From positions 1 to 40,262 of the forward strand of contig CAZPUS010000027.1 in assembly GCA_964589825.1 (NCBI GenBank): a stretch of DNA of 40,262 bases, written 5' to 3'. The translations under genes were made by a program, and so were the position numbers. This stretch comes from CAZPUS01 sp964589825. GTDB lineage: Bacteria; Fibrobacterota; Chitinivibrionia; Chitinivibrionales; WJKA01. The notes under the pieces are model-generated. The model was not told the origin of the DNA and searched no databases. It saw only the letters and a program-made list of their open reading frames with translations. Position 1 is the first letter of the stretch, and every line of letters begins with the position of its first letter. Shown piece after piece: positions 16,453 through 24,465 of this stretch.

Positions 16453-17886
16453 ATGATCCGTTTTTATTCCATGTGGTCCCGCTTCAGATACATCGTCTAC
16501 CGTGACGTATTGTGGATAACCGCATTATTTGTTCTGTCACGAGTGGTCGCGTATATGGCCGGTATCAGGTTCATGTCGTCACCGCTTTTCTGGTTCTGGC
16601 AATATCTGCCCGTGTCGCTGCTGTCAGACCACCTCTTTGAAAGTATTTTATTCCTTCACATGCAGCCACCACTGTTCAATCTGTTTCTTGGTGTGATACT
16701 TTCACTCTTTCCCTATCATGCAGGTACGGTGTTTCACCTGCTTTTCTGTGCCCTGGGCTACGCAACCGTGTTGCTTATGCACACAAGCTTAATAAAGCTA
16801 GGCATTCAGCACATCATCCGCCGCATTCTTATCGTGCTCTTTATCATCAGTCCGGCGGCACTCGGGTACGAACACTGGTTGTTTTATCCCCATATGCTCG
16901 CCTTTTTGTTTATGGCCGCGGTATTTTTTCTTCTACATGCCTCTGTAACCGATCGTACCCGCTTGTGGATATTCTTTTTGCTTACCTGTGCCGTCATCAC
17001 CCTGACCCGTGCACTTTATCATCCGGTATGGTTTTTTACCTGCTGTCTTATATGTAAAGTAGTTTCCGGTATGTCGTTCAGACGTCTATTACGCATTGCC
17101 TGGCTGCCTGCAACACTTGTTCTGCTTGTCCTGGGAAAAAACAGTATCCTTTTTCACACCCCCACCCTCTCTTCGTGGACGGGTATGAATTGTGCCCGTG
17201 TAAGTATTTTGCCGCATTCGCCATCCCGAATCGACTCTCTTATAAATGAAGACGTGTTGACCCACACAGCACGCATCCGCCCATTCGCTCCTGCTGAAAA
17301 CTACCTTTCACTTTTTTCGCAAAAACCGCATGCGAATGCGGACGCCGTCACGATGCGCCGAAAGAAAAACGGCCACCCCAACTACAATCACTGGGTATAT
17401 CGTTATGCCGGCCCGGACTATTTCAGAGATGCCATGACACTTGCACGTCTTTATCCCCGCGCCTTTCTTTCACAGGTAGCACACGCCTGGTACATATACT
17501 TTCTTCCCTCATCATACAACTCCATGTGGGAAGAAAACCTGACCCTTCTTTCAGACTATGCCAAACACTACAACCGGATATGGGGGGTTGGGTTTATCTC
17601 TCCTGCTGCCGGCGGGTTTCTTTTTTATTTGTGTATGTGTATAAGCGTTACTCTTGCAATTATACGCCCACGATTCTTTCCTCACCGTGTCAGAGTCCTT
17701 GTGTTGTTCGTGTGCGGCTCCATACTTTTCTCCTCACTTATTATGAATACCTGCGAAATCGGAGAGAACAACCGCTTTAAATATGCGCTCGAGCCTGCAG
17801 GAATGCTGATTCTCGGGTGGTGGTTCGGGTTGTTATGGGAAAAAACCTCCCCATTGGGGGCATCCTTTCGGGGCAGAAGCCGATAA
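16453..17886 (+). CDS. second GT-C-like multi-pass membrane protein
   Basis: A 477-residue protein with about ten hydrophobic segments. MQPPLFNLFLGVIL after an early helix and GENNRFKYALEPAGMLILGWW near the C-terminus are patterns common in GT39-like membrane glycosyltransferases. The acidic catalytic residue usual in the first loop is not obvious (DHLFES is a candidate), so its activity is uncertain. I place the start at ATG 16453, one base after the upstream TGA (TGATATGA), so translation is probably coupled. The frame also opens further upstream inside the previous gene, but that part has no membrane or domain features. Probably forms a functional pair with its upstream neighbour. Confidence 0.72.
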   Translation: MIRFYSMWSRFRYIVYRDVLWITALFVLSRVVAYMAGIRFMSSPLFWFWQYLPVSLLSDHLFESILFLHMQPPLFNLFLGVILSLFPYHAGTVFHLLFCALGYATVLLMHTSLIKLGIQHIIRRILIVLFIISPAALGYEHWLFYPHMLAFLFMAAVFFLLHASVTDRTRLWIFFLLTCAVITLTRALYHPVWFFTCCLICKVVSGMSFRRLLRIAWLPATLVLLVLGKNSILFHTPTLSSWTGMNCARVSILPHSPSRIDSLINEDVLTHTARIRPFAPAENYLSLFSQKPHANADAVTMRRKKNGHPNYNHWVYRYAGPDYFRDAMTLARLYPRAFLSQVAHAWYIYFLPSSYNSMWEENLTLLSDYAKHYNRIWGVGFISPAAGGFLFYLCMCISVTLAIIRPRFFPHRVRVLVLFVCGSILFSSLIMNTCEIGENNRFKYALEPAGMLILGWWFGLLWEKTSPLGASFRGRSR

Positions 17887-17916
17887 AAATATACGGGGAA
17901 ATCAGGGTGGTTAAAT

Positions 17917-18615
17917 TCACTCCCATGTCAAATACCGTAAAATTCCGTCTACGCGCGCGCGCTCCAGACGGATTTCGAGACGCAGAGAATCATCCGTAAC
18001 TTTTCGCTCCAATACGAGCCCTATATTTTTTGCATACCATCTGTGCGTCACACTCGATCCCTTTTGAAACACAAAATAAATACACGCATACGACTCAGAT
18101 GCTGTTTCGACGGTGTCCGCGCCACGAAAAATGACCGTATCGATACTGGCTTCATACACTTTGGAGGTATCCATATATGGCCTGATACTGTAGGCTGCAA
18201 TGCAGGTATCATTGACGTAAAGGGTTTCATCATACCATCGATAGGGCGGATAGAATGAATACCGTTTCTTAAAATACGAAAATCCCAGTGCGGCATGTAC
18301 TCCCTGACTTGTCACGAAAACGGTGTCCTGAACCTCATTTCCGTCCGATTCATGGCACGAGACGAGACATGCGGTAGTATCGTACCAGCTGTGCGCAGTT
18401 ATTTTCTCTTTGTCATAGGTTCCGCTCTGTACGGTATCTGGGCCGTGGTGAGAAAATTTCCATTCATTCCCTACCGCATAACAAAGATATCCCGCCATTT
18501 CCTCTGCATCAAGAAATGCCTGAACATCCTCTGTTTCAGGCGAGTGTACATTGCAATAGATACATGCGCACACCATCGTTGAGAGTATCGCCTGTATGGT
18601 AAAACGGATCGTCAT
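17917..18615 (-). CDS. secreted protein of unknown function
   Basis: A 232-residue protein. The N-terminal hydrophobic stretch followed by CACIYC looks like a secretion signal, possibly a lipoprotein signal. The rest is beta-rich with many Asp, Thr and Tyr residues (FYPPYRWYDETLYVNDT; RWYAKNIGLVLERKV). The latter segment resembles LYLFKDIGIVAYECTKV in the lipoprotein at 20937-21830, hinting at distant paralogy. It converges on the GT-C-like gene, 30 bp away, and lies 120 bp downstream of the GMC oxidoreductase. Family not recognised. Confidence 0.75.
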   Translation of the reverse strand: MTIRFTIQAILSTMVCACIYCNVHSPETEDVQAFLDAEEMAGYLCYAVGNEWKFSHHGPDTVQSGTYDKEKITAHSWYDTTACLVSCHESDGNEVQDTVFVTSQGVHAALGFSYFKKRYSFYPPYRWYDETLYVNDTCIAAYSIRPYMDTSKVYEASIDTVIFRGADTVETASESYACIYFVFQKGSSVTHRWYAKNIGLVLERKVTDDSLRLEIRLERARVDGILRYLTWE

Positions 18616-18735
18616 ATTAATGGAGCCTTGTTTTATGCGTTACGATCTTCATTGTGTCTTTCTTTCTGCAGAATCAAAATTGATATATTAAAAGTGGCAG
18701 ACAGCAACCACAGCGTTCTTTTAATGCTCACTAAC

Positions 18736-20352
18736 TCAGGTATGAATGCAGTCTGCAACTCGCAGGGAATTGGCCATAATAGTCGCAACAGGGGGGACCG
18801 ATATACCGGTCGGGAACCATGAACTGTCGGTAATATACATGTTTTTCAAATCGTGAGACCGGCACTCAGGATTCACTACGGAGGAGGATGGATCGGTACC
18901 CATACGGCATGTACCCGCCTGGCATTCACCTGCGGTAAAAGGACTGTTGCTCATCCGTGCACCGCTCGCCCCCATCGCCTTGTAAACCCCGGCGATTTTA
19001 TACGCCATGTTGCGGGAAGCGGCGAGACTGGCACGGTGCGGCCTGTAGGTAATTTTTACCCCACTGATGCCGAAACTGTCCTTAACCGTGGATGAGCGGG
19101 CAACGAATGTATCGGTATTGGGCAGAAAATCGACAAATGCATCCGAAATTACATGAAGGTCTGCAGACCATCGGCGGATTTTTTCTACCAGCGCTTTGCC
19201 CCATACTCGGTCTCCGTCATTGGTATAGGAAAGCTTCATAGCCCTTTCAATAGGGTTTGGGTGCGCATAGAGGAAGCTTACCACACCCCCTTTCTGTCTG
19301 GGGATTCCCCGATCGTCAAGCTGATACCAGTCGGCTGTCGATCGCTGAATATGAGGTGAATAACGCAGATGGTCATCAGCAAAGGTATCCGAAAAGGTGC
19401 CGGTTACTTCACACGGCATCCGGAAGGTCAGATTCCTGCCCACCTGACCCGATGAGTTTGCCAGTCCGTGGGGATGACGTACCGACGAGCTGTTCAACAA
19501 AAGCCGTGCAGTCTCTATTGCACTTGCGGCGACTATCACGAGTTCAGCCCGGATTTTTTTCGCAACACCATTACGGTTAAAATAGCACACATGCCGTACC
19601 GCATCCTTTTGCGCCTCCAGGGCATATACATACGCGCCGGATTCGAGAGTAAAATTGTCGTTTAGCAGTGCGTCGGATATATAGCTTACCAGCGTACTGC
19701 TTTTGGAGTCATGGCTGCATCCGTAACTGCCGCACAATCCCGTGTAGCAGCATCCTTTACGCATGCGTCCCATGTCACTTGATATTACCGCCCGCGGAGT
19801 GGGAAAACACGAAAACGCTCCCTGTGTTGCCGCACTGTCAAATCGGGCTGCCATGGCGTTCTCCTTTAGTGGCCCAAAAGGAAAGCGCCCTTTTTTTTCG
19901 CCCGGCGGTCTCCAGGCACCGCTTACTCCGATTTCATACTCCACGTCATCATAATACGGCTCCAGCACGGCAAGTTCAAGAGGCCAATCGCAGACAGTCG
20001 CACCGGGGAACGCCCCCCATATGCGCAGAGGATGAAACTCCTCTGCACGCATGCGAAAGTAAAGCCCGTACATGCGTACCGTCCCCCCGCCCACACATGT
20101 GCCGGTCCATAGATGATTACATTTTCGAAATGGCGCATTACCATATGATATTTGGCGTGCACCATCATATCTGCCGGGCTGATATTTATCCCTTCTGCAT
20201 GCAATGAGTTCATCTGCTTTCTGAAAATCCTTGCTGGTATAATGCGGTCCACGCTCGAGCATGTGCACCGACAGCCCCCTTTTTGCCAAACGTGCACCAA
20301 TTGGTGCCCCTCCGGCACCGCTTCCGATAATGCACACATCAACTTTCTTCAT
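18736..20352 (-). CDS. GMC-type FAD-dependent dehydrogenase (gluconate 2-dehydrogenase flavoprotein-like)
   Basis: A 538-residue protein. The N-terminus VDVCIIGSGAGGAPIGARL is the FAD-binding GxGxxG fold, and the C-terminal domain holds AGTCRMGTDPSSSVVNPECR and the final TIMANSLRVAD. It probably oxidises a sugar, sugar acid or alcohol. ATG at 20352 is preceded by GGAGG, which lies within the codons of the upstream subunit-3 gene. The two frames overlap by 14 bp, so translation is coupled. The flavoprotein has no export signal of its own and probably travels to the periplasm with the Tat-exported partner. Oddity: the usual His of the HxxGTxRMG motif is Cys here (GECQAGTCRMG). No cytochrome subunit follows. 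Confidence 0.87.
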   Translation of the reverse strand: MKKVDVCIIGSGAGGAPIGARLAKRGLSVHMLERGPHYTSKDFQKADELIACRRDKYQPGRYDGARQISYGNAPFRKCNHLWTGTCVGGGTVRMYGLYFRMRAEEFHPLRIWGAFPGATVCDWPLELAVLEPYYDDVEYEIGVSGAWRPPGEKKGRFPFGPLKENAMAARFDSAATQGAFSCFPTPRAVISSDMGRMRKGCCYTGLCGSYGCSHDSKSSTLVSYISDALLNDNFTLESGAYVYALEAQKDAVRHVCYFNRNGVAKKIRAELVIVAASAIETARLLLNSSSVRHPHGLANSSGQVGRNLTFRMPCEVTGTFSDTFADDHLRYSPHIQRSTADWYQLDDRGIPRQKGGVVSFLYAHPNPIERAMKLSYTNDGDRVWGKALVEKIRRWSADLHVISDAFVDFLPNTDTFVARSSTVKDSFGISGVKITYRPHRASLAASRNMAYKIAGVYKAMGASGARMSNSPFTAGECQAGTCRMGTDPSSSVVNPECRSHDLKNMYITDSSWFPTGISVPPVATIMANSLRVADCIHT

Positions 20353-20914
20353 TGCATCCTCCGTAACCGAACCATTTGTACTCAAGGCTACGGGACATGA
20401 TCTCCCATCCCGCCTTGTCTGCATTTGCCCCATGTAACGGATCACTGAAACAGCCTTCCAGCGTAATATCAACTAATTCATTGAACACAACCCGCGCCGA
20501 TTGCGACAAAACGCCATTAGCGCATTCGTCAAGTATCGCTTTTTGCTGCATTGATGTACAATCGGCATATTCTCTTCCGGCTGTCTCCACCGCCCTTTTT
20601 TGTATCAACGTCATAAATTCGGGCAGTTTTGCCGTTAACTTACTGTAATGAGAGGTGACAAGCTGAGTGCGAAGGAAATTTTCTATCCCAAGCTGCGCTG
20701 CGTCCGGACACCTCTCATCGCCGGGGAATATGTGCGCACACATTGCCACGAGTACTGCGAGATCATGTGGCGATATTTGTGCCGTCTCCCCTGCAATACG
20801 AGGGAAAATGGTTTCTGCGTTTTGGGCTTTTTTTCCCGCTGCGCATCGTAGAAATAGATTGCAACCTGTTCCTGCACCGGTCGCTGCTATAAATGTTCTT
20901 CGTCTCATACGCAT
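20339..20914 (-). CDS. gluconate 2-dehydrogenase subunit 3-like protein with Tat signal
   Basis: About 191 residues. It starts MRMRRRTFIAATGAG, a twin-arginine signal, followed by a Cys-containing, lipobox-like region (GCNLFLRCAAG). The body (LAVLVAMCAHIFPGDERCPDAAQLG) matches the gluconate 2-dehydrogenase subunit 3 family (PF13618), a partner that helps export and stabilise GMC flavoproteins. The open frame extends to 20986, but I prefer the ATG at 20914 (or 20908), directly before the RR motif and 22 bp after the upstream lipoprotein gene. The next gene, the GMC flavoprotein, overlaps its 3' end. Confidence 0.85.
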   Translation of the reverse strand: MRMRRRTFIAATGAGTGCNLFLRCAAGKKAQNAETIFPRIAGETAQISPHDLAVLVAMCAHIFPGDERCPDAAQLGIENFLRTQLVTSHYSKLTAKLPEFMTLIQKRAVETAGREYADCTSMQQKAILDECANGVLSQSARVVFNELVDITLEGCFSDPLHGANADKAGWEIMSRSLEYKWFGYGGCNEES

Positions 20915-20936
20915 CCAACCGTTTAGGAAATGGGCA

Positions 20937-21830
20937 TCAATATTTATCGCTGAAGGGGTTTTTTTGCGGATCATCCGATCTGTCAAGGTTATATCGCAGC
21001 TCGGTCTTTTTCCGGGTCCCGTCAGGGTAGTAAAAATTAGTCACTTTTGTACATTCATATGCAACGATGCCTATATCCTTGAAAAGATAGAGGGTGGTTC
21101 GCACCGTACCGTATCGGATCGTATCAGAGGATTCAGATTCGCCTGCATTTGTAAACGAATAATAATACCTGAGCACCGCGCCGTTGTAATACCAGGTGCC
21201 CCCGATTTTGTAGGGTTTGAATTCACTTTGATCCGCAAGTGTTGTATCCACGACCGCACTACCGTTGATCGACACACGCGCATCGCGGTCTGCAAACGGT
21301 TCGATAAAGTACGGCGGACTCTGCCATGTTTTACCGATTGTCAGCAAATAGGGCACCACTGTAGTATGTCGCGGCATGTAACTTTTCTGCTCTTGAGTTA
21401 TCAACCGCAGTTTCACTGCGGAATCGGCACTTTCCATCCAGAAGGTGGCCATATGGCGTCCCGCGGTATCATACGTGGTATTCATGTAGTAATCCTGGGG
21501 ATAAAGCGTGTACCCGGAATCATTAACAGATATGTGCTGCGCATCGCGTGTATATATCCATAAATGGATGCTGTCTCGCCGACCGGTATAAACAGAATCG
21601 TCAACAATGGTATCTTTCCAGCACCATCCGGTAAGATGGGTTGTATTGCCGGGGATAAGCACGTAATAGCGCGCTTTTCTTCCAATTGCCTTTTCCTGCC
21701 GTACCGCATCGAATTGCGTACGATAAATCGAATCTTTTTCGGTTATGCCACAGCCTGTAGCCGCAAAAAGAGCTAGTACACTGTATGGGCCCACCATACG
21801 AAGGATTTTGTGCATTACTGTACGTTTCAT
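20937..21830 (-). CDS. lipoprotein of unknown function
   Basis: About 297 residues from the ATG at 21830, chosen because AAAGG sits six bases before it; another ATG lies two codons upstream. Lipobox ATGC gives Cys27. The remaining part is beta-rich with repeated Tyr/Thr/Asp strands (GGTWYYNGAVLRYYYSF; LYLFKDIGIVAYE) and ends KNPFSDKY. It is first in an apparent three-gene unit with the gluconate-dehydrogenase-like genes. Family not recognised; distant similarity to the 17917-18615 protein. Confidence 0.8.
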   Translation of the reverse strand: MKRTVMHKILRMVGPYSVLALFAATGCGITEKDSIYRTQFDAVRQEKAIGRKARYYVLIPGNTTHLTGWCWKDTIVDDSVYTGRRDSIHLWIYTRDAQHISVNDSGYTLYPQDYYMNTTYDTAGRHMATFWMESADSAVKLRLITQEQKSYMPRHTTVVPYLLTIGKTWQSPPYFIEPFADRDARVSINGSAVVDTTLADQSEFKPYKIGGTWYYNGAVLRYYYSFTNAGESESSDTIRYGTVRTTLYLFKDIGIVAYECTKVTNFYYPDGTRKKTELRYNLDRSDDPQKNPFSDKY

Positions 21831-21881
21831 TGGCATCCTTTCACCGATGCAGCCGCCGGCTTCTCAGTTGTTTTTATAATA

Positions 21882-22043
21882 CCTGCATTGAGCGGTTGTT
21901 TTGATGAAAGCTGCGGTGAGTTGTGCTGCTATTGTGTTTTCGAAGATTATGGGTCAACCTTGTTGGTTGTTTCATGGGTTTCGAGAAAATATGAGTATTA
22001 GGAATTGCAGCAGATTTCACAAATAAAAATCGCTCAATTCAGG
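21882..22043 (+). repeat. dispersed ~161-bp MITE-like repeat, copy B
   Basis: The best preserved copy. Termini CCTGCATTGAGCG (21882-21894) and CGCTCAATTCAGG (22031-22043) begin an imperfect inverted repeat of about 35 bp. Both sides carry TAATA (21877-21881 and 22044-22048), a likely target duplication. The right end supplies the last two codons and the TGA stop of the lipoprotein gene at 22034-23002. Confidence 0.88.
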
Positions 22044-23002
22044 TAATAATCATCGAGGATTATATTTTCGACCGGACTGCTTCCCCTGCGTCTGTTAAGG
22101 AACACGTGACGCTTTTTAACGGTTTCAGACCCGTCTTTATAGGAAAACACCAGAATATCCTCACGTGAATAATCGAAAATGATCGACGCATAGCTGTACG
22201 CGCCGCGTATCGAGGTAACGGTTATGGTTCCTGTCACCCGTACGGTCTTGTTATCCTGTTTTATCTCGCCGCTTACCAGGTAATATGTCGATAGAGAAAG
22301 GAATTTATACGAATTGTCATCCCCAAGCATTTTACTGAATTCATACAGAATTATCGAATGCCCCGGAGAAAGGGACACATCCCCTTCACTCCAGGAAAAA
22401 TCAAAGATTCCTCGCTTTGTGGTATAGCTGTTGCCACTGACGGGATTGGGAATCAACATGGTACTTTTCCAGGGTCGACCGGTAATAAACCATCCGTTTT
22501 CATAGGGAAGTGCCAGCGTCCGGTCATTCGTTTTACGGATAACTCCGCCTTCATCTTCAATGGCGCGCTGGTAGACACCCGATGGCTCAACAGCAAAAAA
22601 GCGTGTGACTGCTCCGCTGTCACCGAACTCCCGCGAGGTATCAAAGATCATTGTTCTTGGATAGAGACCGCTTATTTTTTCCCCGGCATTAGTGGTGACA
22701 GAAAAGGAATCACCGGTCACGACCCTGCAGAAAAGCGAATCGGGGGATAATGCCGCGGTGTCGAGCCTCCCGTTGACCCATACGCTGCACACCTCGATAC
22801 CGGATAATACATACGAGCCGCTGTCCGACATATCAAAAAAGGGATCAGGACCTCCCAGCCACGGGGTATTCTGCTCCACATTGGTCTTCAGACGTGTATC
22901 GCTCTCAATCACTCCGGTCGGTGAGGAGCTGCATCCGCCAACAGCGACGAGCACAAACGCTGCAAGCACACGGAAAAGCACACTCATGGGTTCTTTAGTC
23001 AT
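22034..23002 (-). CDS. lipoprotein, last gene of the putative metal-transport operon
   Basis: A 322-residue protein with a lipoprotein signal (VAVGGC, Cys24). The mature part is Ser/Thr/Asp-rich and mostly beta. No family recognised. Its ATG overlaps the stop of the upstream barrel gene (ATGA), so it is translationally coupled. The end of the frame is unusual: the final Leu-Asn codons and TGA lie in the terminal inverted repeat of repeat copy B, so the original C-terminus may have been changed by insertion. Its role in the operon is unknown; an outer-membrane-anchored periplasmic partner of the barrel is a reasonable guess. Confidence 0.82.
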   Translation of the reverse strand: MTKEPMSVLFRVLAAFVLVAVGGCSSSPTGVIESDTRLKTNVEQNTPWLGGPDPFFDMSDSGSYVLSGIEVCSVWVNGRLDTAALSPDSLFCRVVTGDSFSVTTNAGEKISGLYPRTMIFDTSREFGDSGAVTRFFAVEPSGVYQRAIEDEGGVIRKTNDRTLALPYENGWFITGRPWKSTMLIPNPVSGNSYTTKRGIFDFSWSEGDVSLSPGHSIILYEFSKMLGDDNSYKFLSLSTYYLVSGEIKQDNKTVRVTGTITVTSIRGAYSYASIIFDYSREDILVFSYKDGSETVKKRHVFLNRRRGSSPVENIILDDYYLN

Positions 23003-24078
23003 AACGAAAATCGCAGTCCAGTTGAAAGCGGTGAATACAACAGTACGGTTGACTCCCGCAGCGGATAACTCGCACTGCTGCCGGGATCAATTATTGAAAC
23101 CAGCAGACGGACCTGCACATAAATTGAACCATATCCGTAGTGATACTCGTAGCCGATACCGCCCCCGGCAAAAACCGTGAAACGGGAACGCCGGTCTGTA
23201 AGATCGACATTTTTGCTCCGTGTGTGCTGCAGCATCGCCTCGTCGACAAACACCGTACTGTCACGCTGCACACTGCGATAATTGCCTGATGCGAGCACTG
23301 ACGGAACCACACAGAGCTGCAGATACGGTGTAGATCGCCATTGTGGTACGCGCAGTGAAATGTCTGCAGGTAATGCGACATAACGCAGCTGCTCACGAGT
23401 CGATATATCGACATGATACGATATACCGTTTCCGGTGTCGGTCGCGGTATTGAACGACTGCTGCAGTGTATATGTCAACTCGGAAAAATCGACCCCCGCA
23501 CCTGCATAAATAAAGGGGGCAAGGCGTATCTGCAGCCCCGCATACGACGTAAACCCGTACCCCTCATCAATCGTTATAGCCGCAGGCTCTGCCTCGGCCA
23601 GCGCAACGGTCATACCCCTCGCAAGATCGATACGTACCCGCGAAGAGGCTTTTGCCGCTTTTTGTTCCGCCGCACCCCCGGTACCACCGCCCAGTGCAAA
23701 AGGATTATGCGGATGACTGTAATTTTGCCGCGCATTACGTGAGGAATCTTTTACAGCGGCACCGGAGATAAAGGGATTGGATTGCATGTTCTGCGACGAT
23801 GCTGCAGCCGCTTTACGTGAATCCTTGTTTTTTTCTGGTTGCGGATCCCTCTCATTTTCCGGTTCTGCTTCGGTGTTCTGTATACCAGAGCCAGAGTCGG
23901 TATCCGTACCCGTATGTGTCGAATCGCTGCGCAGCAATGCACGGGCATGCACAGAATTCTTTTGTGCGGTATCCACCGCGGCGGGAGCGGCGGTTTGGGC
24001 AAAAAGTGTACAGACTCCCGCAATGATGACGATACTGAATAGATACATTACGTTGTAGTACATAATAGGTGGTTCCAT
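22999..24078 (-). CDS. outer-membrane beta-barrel protein with a low-complexity linker
   Basis: A 359-residue protein. A signal peptide (about 1-28, ending LFAQ) precedes a Ser/Thr/Asp/Lys-rich linker (~30-145) that contains two NPF motifs (SNPFISG, HNPFALGGG). The C-terminal ~210 residues form amphipathic beta strands (YAGLQIRLAPFIYAGAGVDFSELTYTL; GGGIGYEYHYGYGSIYVQVRLL) ending STGLRFSL, like the OmpA/porin-type small barrels. The ATG follows the upstream TAG with no gap (TAGATG), so translation is coupled; an alternative ATG lies five codons inside. Probably the outer-membrane part of the metal operon. Confidence 0.78.
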   Translation of the reverse strand: MEPPIMYYNVMYLFSIVIIAGVCTLFAQTAAPAAVDTAQKNSVHARALLRSDSTHTGTDTDSGSGIQNTEAEPENERDPQPEKNKDSRKAAAASSQNMQSNPFISGAAVKDSSRNARQNYSHPHNPFALGGGTGGAAEQKAAKASSRVRIDLARGMTVALAEAEPAAITIDEGYGFTSYAGLQIRLAPFIYAGAGVDFSELTYTLQQSFNTATDTGNGISYHVDISTREQLRYVALPADISLRVPQWRSTPYLQLCVVPSVLASGNYRSVQRDSTVFVDEAMLQHTRSKNVDLTDRRSRFTVFAGGGIGYEYHYGYGSIYVQVRLLVSIIDPGSSASYPLRESTVLLYSPLSTGLRFSL

Positions 24079-24453
24079 CTATTTCAGGTTGCTTTTTTTG
24101 ACTACCGGATCCGCTTGTTTTCGGACTGCAGTTGAATCCGTTGTCTCCACATCGTTTTTTTCGGCGGTGTGTGAGGTCCCCTTTCGGGTTTTTCTTTCAT
24201 TACCCTCGAGAATGGTCCGCTGCAGAATGGGCTGCAACTCCCTGTCTCTGAACATCTCGCTTGACACGCCTTTTCGAAAAATAAAGTAGCTGTTGGTGGT
24301 GTTTGCTTCCGACTGATTCTGTCCTGCCGAGGTGGTAACCGAACTCCACGGACTCGGTGCCCATCCTCCCCCGCATGCATAGGTCACGGCCACTGTGCCC
24401 ACCAGCCATACCCATACCATTAAAACGATCATTTTAGACGAGTGTCTTCGCAT
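24079..24453 (-). CDS. small secreted protein of the metal operon
   Basis: A 124-residue protein. An N-terminal signal ends near YACGGGWAP (a weak lipobox, Cys27), followed by a Ser/Thr-rich stretch and a basic, Lys-rich tail. A strong AAAGGAGG five bases before ATG supports it as a real gene, as does its position: 12 bp after one barrel gene and directly abutting the next. No family recognised. Confidence 0.7.
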   Translation of the reverse strand: MRRHSSKMIVLMVWVWLVGTVAVTYACGGGWAPSPWSSVTTSAGQNQSEANTTNSYFIFRKGVSSEMFRDRELQPILQRTILEGNERKTRKGTSHTAEKNDVETTDSTAVRKQADPVVKKSNLK

Positions 24454-24465
24454 ACGAACCTCCTT

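Noticed and set aside
18616..18740. Possible further copy of the dispersed repeat ending CTCACTAACTCAGG next to the GMC stop codon
   Set aside because: Only the last ~15 bases resemble the right end; the expected core and left end are absent, so chance is likely.
20667..21563. 298-codon plus-strand open frame
   Set aside because: It is antisense to the subunit-3 and lipoprotein genes, both of which have clear Tat or lipobox signals; the translated frame has no domain features.
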